A program made the position numbers and the translations under genes. From Pseudomonadota bacterium (GTDB lineage: Bacteria; Pseudomonadota; Gammaproteobacteria; Burkholderiales; Thiobacillaceae): 8,954 nt of DNA. Under the pieces are notes generated by a model that saw only the letters and a list, made by a program, of their open reading frames with translations, had not been told where the DNA came from and did no database searches. Positions 5,296 through 8,954 of the stretch are shown here, piece by piece (position 1 is the first letter of the stretch; every line of letters begins with the position of its first letter). Where the stretch lies: the NCBI GenBank assembly GCA_021802595.1, contig JAJZRT010000109.1, forward strand, positions 1 through 8,954. The letters are read 5' to 3'.

Positions 5296-7374
5296 GTGGC
5301 CTACGACCCAAAACGCGCGCTGGAACTGCTCCGCATCGGCTCCGGACGCGCCGATGCCACTTTCCGCGACGGCCAAGAAGATGCCATTCGTCACATCGTC
5401 GAAGGCAAAGGCCGCTTGCTGGTCGTGCAGAAGACCGGGTGGGGCAAGAGCTTTGTCTACTTCATCGCGACCAAGTTGCTGCGGGAAGCTGGAGCCGGCC
5501 CGGCGTTATTGATCTCGCCGCTGCTGGCGCTGATGCGAAACCAGATCGCAGCGGCAGAGCGGATGGGGGTTCGCGCCGCCACCATCAACTCCGACAATAT
5601 GGACGACTGGACGGCAGTCGAGGGCAAACTGGCCAAGGGGGAGATCGACATTCTCTTGATCTCGCCGGAGCGCCTGGCGAACGAGCGCTTCCGCACGCAG
5701 GTCCTGGCCGGCATCGCCGCACAGATCTCGATGCTGGTCATCGACGAAGCGCACTGCATTTCCGACTGGGGCCACGACTTCCGTCCTCACTACCGCCTGC
5801 TGGAGCGGATCGTCAAGACGCTGCCGCAGAACCTGCGGCTGCTGGCCACCACGGCAACGGCGAACAACCGCGTGATGGAGGACCTTGCCGCCGTGCTCGG
5901 TCCGAAGCTGGACGTCTCGCGTGGCGACTTGAATCGGACCTCGCTTTCCCTGCAAACGATCCGCTTACCCAGCCAGGCCGAGCGCCTTGCATGGCTGGCA
6001 GAGCAACTGGCCACGCTGCAGGGCCACGGCATCATCTACACGCTGACGGTTCGTGATGCCAATCAAGTGGCGCAATGGCTGAAGACCCAAGGCTTCAACG
6101 TTGAAGCCTACACCGGTGAAACCGGCGATCGCCGAGAACAGCTTGAGCAGGCGCTGCTCAACAACCAAGTCAAAGCGCTGGTTGCCACAACAGCGCTAGG
6201 CATGGGTTACGACAAGCCGGATCTGGCGTTTGTCATCCACTACCAAATGCCGGGATCGGTCGTCGCCTACTACCAGCAGGTTGGTCGCGCGGGGCGCGCA
6301 CTGGACTCCGCCTATGGAGTACTCCTCAGCGGTCAGGAAGAGTCTGACATCACTGACTGGTTTATCCGGAGTGCCTTCCCGACCCGACAAGAAGTTGCCG
6401 ACGTCCTGGGAGCGCTTGAAGACGAGCCCAATGGGCTGTCTGTCCCCGAGCTGCTGAGCCGAGTCAATCTGAGCAAAGGACGTGTCGACAAGACGATTGC
6501 ACTGCTTTCCCTCGAAGCGCCGGCGCCCATCGCCAAGCAAGGCAGCAAGTGGCAGCTCACGGCGGCAACGCTGAGTGAAGCGTTCTGGGATCGAGCGGAA
6601 CGCCTCACCGCGCTACGGCGAGACGAGCACCAGCAGATGCAGGACTACGTCAGCCTGCCGTTTGGTGAGCACATGGGCTTTTTGATTGGCGCGCTCGACG
6701 GCGATCCAAGTGTTGTCACAGAGCCTGCCTTACCGCCACTGCCTGCAACCGTGGATACCGAGCTGGTCAAAGCCGCCGTCGAATTTCTTCGTCGAACCAG
6801 CTTGCCCATCGAGCCCCGGAAAAAATGGCCCGATGGTGGAATGCCCCAGTACGGCGTCAAGGGATTCATCGCCCCTGCCCATCAGGCCGAATCCGGCAAA
6901 GCCCTCTGCGTCTGGGGCGATGCCGGTTGGGGTGGCTTGGTTCGACAGGGCAAATACCACGACGGCCACTTTTCCGATGACCTCGTTGCTGCGTGCGTGA
7001 AGATGATTCAAGAGTGGAATCCGCAGCCGAGCCCGACCTGGGTGACCTGCGTTCCTTCGCTTCGGCATCCCGAATTGGTGCCGAATTTCGCGCAACGCTT
7101 GGCTGCTGCGCTGGGTCTGCCGTTTCATATGGTCATCGCAAAAACAGACGCAAGGCCCGAACAGAAAACAATGGCAAACAGTACACAACAGGCGCGCAAC
7201 ATTGATGGTTCGCTCGCACTCAACGGCCAGCCCATTCCTCCCGGCCCGGTCCTCCTGGTTGATGACATGGTCGACTCGCGCTGGACGCTGACGGTGTCTG
7301 CATGGCTGCTGCGCAAAAGCGGTAGTGGCGCGGTTTGGCCTATGGCCCTTTCACAGACGGGGCACGACGAATGA
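5296..7374 (+). CDS. RecQ-like SF2 helicase fused to a C-terminal phosphoribosyltransferase domain
   Basis: A 692-residue, two-part protein. Residues 20-345 are a RecQ-like SF2 helicase: Q-motif region FRDGQ (23-27), Walker A TGWGKS (47-52), DEAH (150-153) with the RecQ aromatic loop [17 protein letters not shown] (184-189), and motif [10 protein letters not shown] (327-334). The RecQ zinc-binding cysteines are absent and no HRDC domain is present; about 378-422 looks like a winged helix. Residues about 520-690 are a type I phosphoribosyltransferase fold, with a VPS.RHPELVP segment (586-595) and a PRPP-loop motif [10 protein letters not shown] (655-664). This domain resembles ComFC. The GTG start has AGGGAGAG upstream and lies 1 nt after the regulator stop; the end overlaps the DprA-like gene by 4 nt. 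Likely role: ATP-driven ssDNA handling coupled to a nucleotide or PRPP-binding domain, probably acting with the DprA-like partner. Substrate unknown. Confidence 0.9.
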   Translation: MAYDPKRALELLRIGSGRADATFRDGQEDAIRHIVEGKGRLLVVQKTGWGKSFVYFIATKLLREAGAGPALLISPLLALMRNQIAAAERMGVRAATINSDNMDDWTAVEGKLAKGEIDILLISPERLANERFRTQVLAGIAAQISMLVIDEAHCISDWGHDFRPHYRLLERIVKTLPQNLRLLATTATANNRVMEDLAAVLGPKLDVSRGDLNRTSLSLQTIRLPSQAERLAWLAEQLATLQGHGIIYTLTVRDANQVAQWLKTQGFNVEAYTGETGDRREQLEQALLNNQVKALVATTALGMGYDKPDLAFVIHYQMPGSVVAYYQQVGRAGRALDSAYGVLLSGQEESDITDWFIRSAFPTRQEVADVLGALEDEPNGLSVPELLSRVNLSKGRVDKTIALLSLEAPAPIAKQGSKWQLTAATLSEAFWDRAERLTALRRDEHQQMQDYVSLPFGEHMGFLIGALDGDPSVVTEPALPPLPATVDTELVKAAVEFLRRTSLPIEPRKKWPDGGMPQYGVKGFIAPAHQAESGKALCVWGDAGWGGLVRQGKYHDGHFSDDLVAACVKMIQEWNPQPSPTWVTCVPSLRHPELVPNFAQRLAAALGLPFHMVIAKTDARPEQKTMANSTQQARNIDGSLALNGQPIPPGPVLLVDDMVDSRWTLTVSAWLLRKSGSGAVWPMALSQTGHDE

Positions 7375-8780
7375 CGCCAGTCCTCTCTCCCAACACCCAG
7401 GCGATCTTGCTGCTGACTGCGCCGCTCATTGCCGGACGAGGCACTGCGTCATCGGATCTGCTCTCGCCTGGTGAATACAAACGTCTCGCGCGTCATTTGC
7501 GCGAGATCCAGCGTCAGCCAGCGGATCTTCTCTCGCCGGACGCAGCTGAGATCCTGCGTGCGTGCCAACCGGTGATTGACGAGGGCCGCCTGCAGAAATT
7601 GTTGGGGCGCGGATTCCTGCTGAGTCAAGTGATCGAGCGCTGGCAGGCACGCGCCATTTGGGTAGTTAGCCGTGCCGATGCAGAGTACCCCCGCCGTCTG
7701 AAGGCCCGCCTGCGCGAAGACGCGCCGGCGGTGCTCTACGGCTGTGGCGACATGGCTTTGCTCGAAACCGGCGGGCTTGCCGTCGTTGGATCGCGCCATG
7801 TGGACGACGCCCTCATTGACTACACCATGGCAGTTGGCCGGCTCGCTGCTCGGGCAGGTAGAACGCTTGTCTCCGGTGGCGCCAAGGGCATTGATCAGGC
7901 CGCCATGCGTGGCGCGCTGGAGGGGGGTGGAAAAGTTTGTGGCGTGCTGGCGGACAGTCTGGAAAAGACCACCATGAACCGCGAGCACCGCAATCTGCTG
8001 CTCGATGGGCAACTGGTGCTGATTTCGCCCTACGACCCGAGTGCCGGGTTCAATGTGGGCAACGCCATGCAGCGCAACAAGTTGATTTATGCATTGGCAG
8101 ACACCTCACTGGTGGTCAGTTCCGATCTCAACAAAGGTGGCACTTGGGCGGGTGCTGTCGAGCAGCTCGACAAACTCAAGTTCGTCCCGGTCTTCATTCG
8201 TTCGACGGGCGAGGCCTCAGCCGGATTGGATGGTTTACGAAAGAAAGGCGCACTTCCCTGGCCTAACCCGCAAGACGTGGATTCGTTCGAGAACGTGTTC
8301 AACGTAGCGATGCCAACGCCGACGACATCCCCACAGGTTGGTTTTGCGCTGTTTTCAAACGAAGACTCAACGTCGGCTGAAGCCAAGCCAACGGCGCCCG
8401 TGCCACCCGACGCCGCGCCATTGCCTAAGGCCGCGAGCGAGCCATCGGCACCGGTCGACGTTGTTTCCGATGCGCAGCCACCCGCTGAGGCATCGGAAGA
8501 ACTGCCGCCAGTCACACCAGAGGCCGTAGCGCCGATAGACGGGGCCAAGGAATCTCCGCAGCCGGAATCGACCCCTGCCGAAGTGCTCTTCGCTGCCGTG
8601 CGCGCAGTGATTCAGCAGCTGTTGAGTGCGCCGATGAAAGACGCCGAAGTAGCGGCCGCGTTGGACGTTTCCAACGCGCAGGCCAAGGCATGGTTGCAGC
8701 GGCTGGTCGACGAAGGCGTATTAGAAAAGCAGAAGAAGCCAGCGGGCTACGTCGTGAAACAAAAGCGGCTGTTCGAGTAA
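7371..8780 (+). CDS. DprA/Smf-like Rossmann protein with C-terminal winged helix
   Basis: A 469-residue protein. Residues about 70-130 match the DprA N-terminal region ([15 protein letters not shown] and P.VLYG.GD). Residues 134-290 are the DprA Rossmann fold: [11 protein letters not shown] (136-146), VSGGAKGID (167-175), and [23 protein letters not shown] (227-249). A Pro/Ala/Glu-rich, probably disordered linker (about 313-400) leads to a winged helix (about 403-466, with [22 protein letters not shown]) like the DprA C-terminus. DprA binds ssDNA and loads RecA; here it is clearly not the housekeeping copy, given the operon. I chose the ATG at 7371, which overlaps the helicase stop as ATGA, over an in-frame ATG at 7335 that would need a 40-nt overlap. 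Translational coupling implies balanced expression with the helicase-PRTase partner. DprA-like plus PRTase pairs are known as ShosTA toxin-antitoxin defence; equivalence here is inferred. Confidence 0.9.
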   Translation: MTPVLSPNTQAILLLTAPLIAGRGTASSDLLSPGEYKRLARHLREIQRQPADLLSPDAAEILRACQPVIDEGRLQKLLGRGFLLSQVIERWQARAIWVVSRADAEYPRRLKARLREDAPAVLYGCGDMALLETGGLAVVGSRHVDDALIDYTMAVGRLAARAGRTLVSGGAKGIDQAAMRGALEGGGKVCGVLADSLEKTTMNREHRNLLLDGQLVLISPYDPSAGFNVGNAMQRNKLIYALADTSLVVSSDLNKGGTWAGAVEQLDKLKFVPVFIRSTGEASAGLDGLRKKGALPWPNPQDVDSFENVFNVAMPTPTTSPQVGFALFSNEDSTSAEAKPTAPVPPDAAPLPKAASEPSAPVDVVSDAQPPAEASEELPPVTPEAVAPIDGAKESPQPESTPAEVLFAAVRAVIQQLLSAPMKDAEVAAALDVSNAQAKAWLQRLVDEGVLEKQKKPAGYVVKQKRLFE

Positions 8781-8783
8781 ACC

Positions 8784-8855
8784 ATGACGATGCATCGATT
8801 TAATCACCGCGCGCTGCACACATCCGGAATCACGGAAGACGGGAGGTGCACGTGA
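8784..8855 (+). CDS. Possible 23-codon leader peptide before brxF
   Basis: ATG at 8784 begins a frame of 23 residues (MTMHRFNH...GRCT) whose TGA (8853-8855) overlaps the GTG start of the next gene as GTGA. That arrangement would allow translational coupling. There is no clear ribosome binding site and no recognisable family, so it may be a chance frame in the 71-nt gap. Confidence 0.2.
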   Translation: MTMHRFNHRALHTSGITEDGRCT

Positions 8856-8954
8856 TCGCAAAACTCGAACGACTCATCGGCGAAATCGGCGACCTCAACA
8901 GCAAGTTGATCCTGCTGGTCGGTCCCAGCCGCAGTGGCAAGACCCAACTGCTGC
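8852..8954 (+). CDS. brxF: P-loop NTPase, BREX type III BrxF-like, 5' part only
   Basis: The first 34 codons of a gene that runs off the window. The GTG start is supported by GGGAGG (8841-8846) at a 5-nt spacing. The peptide has a short helix (KLERLIGEIGDLNSK), then a hydrophobic strand LILLVG leading into the Walker A motif GPSRSGKT (24-31), followed by QLL. This very early P-loop behind one short helix is typical of BrxF, a small (about 150-residue) ATPase that opens type III BREX operons. The BrxR-type regulator upstream supports this. With only 34 residues, another small P-loop ATPase cannot be excluded. If correct, brxC, pglX, brxHII, pglZ and brxA should follow. Confidence 0.6.
   Translation, partial: MIAKLERLIGEIGDLNSKLILLVGPSRSGKTQLL

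Noticed and set aside
6730..7188. 152-codon minus-strand frame inside the helicase gene
   Set aside because: It is the antisense of the PRTase-linker region, with no family features.
7335..7370. ATG at 7335 as the start of the DprA-like gene
   Set aside because: It would overlap the helicase gene by 40 nt. The ATGA overlap at 7371 is the usual coupled arrangement, and the extra 12 residues match nothing.
8087..8548. 153-codon minus-strand frame rich in Gly, Ser and Ala
   Set aside because: It is the mirror of the Pro/Ala-rich linker of the DprA-like gene, an artefact of its codon composition.
1..8954. CRISPR array or retron-type RNA
   Set aside because: No regularly spaced direct repeats and no reverse transcriptase frame were seen anywhere in the window.

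Overview
The window is a piece of an antiviral defence island from a GC-rich bacterium, most likely a proteobacterium (beta or gamma). That guess rests on the protein families, the Shine-Dalgarno usage and the high GC of the insertion sequence and right-hand genes. No ribosomal or housekeeping marker is present to fix the taxon.

Left half, minus strand (transcribed from about 4109 down to 186): a compact three-gene CBASS operon. It encodes a patatin-like phospholipase effector (CapE type), a clade-E CD-NTase (CdnE) that probably uses a pyrimidine nucleotide, and a third protein with a DUF3223/DCL-family core and an HNH-like C-x2-TG...HxDHxxP signature. The third gene is broken after about codon 29 by a complete 1306-bp IS3-family element (850-2155) with its own orfA and orfB, 29-bp imperfect terminal repeats and a 3-bp TAC target duplication. 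Removing the element and one TAC copy restores a continuous 248-codon frame.

Middle (4110-4388): a divergent regulatory region with three inverted repeats, including a perfect 16-bp palindrome close to the capE start, and a good sigma70-like promoter reading right.

Right half, plus strand: a tightly packed operon. It runs from a WYL-domain regulator of the BrxR/CapW family, through a RecQ-like helicase fused to a C-terminal phosphoribosyltransferase domain (1-nt gap) and a DprA-like Rossmann protein with a Pro/Ala-rich linker and C-terminal winged helix (ATGA overlap), to the first 34 codons of a P-loop protein that looks like BrxF, the first gene of type III BREX. The rest of BREX is expected past the right edge.

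Working model: one BrxR/CapW-type repressor sits between a cyclic-nucleotide abortive-infection system (CBASS) and a BREX operon, and may control both. The helicase-PRTase plus DprA pair between regulator and BREX is the least understood part. Its domains match the competence set ComFA/ComFC/DprA and the ShosTA PRTase/DprA toxin-antitoxin pair, so it may be an embedded ssDNA-sensing or toxin-antitoxin defence module.
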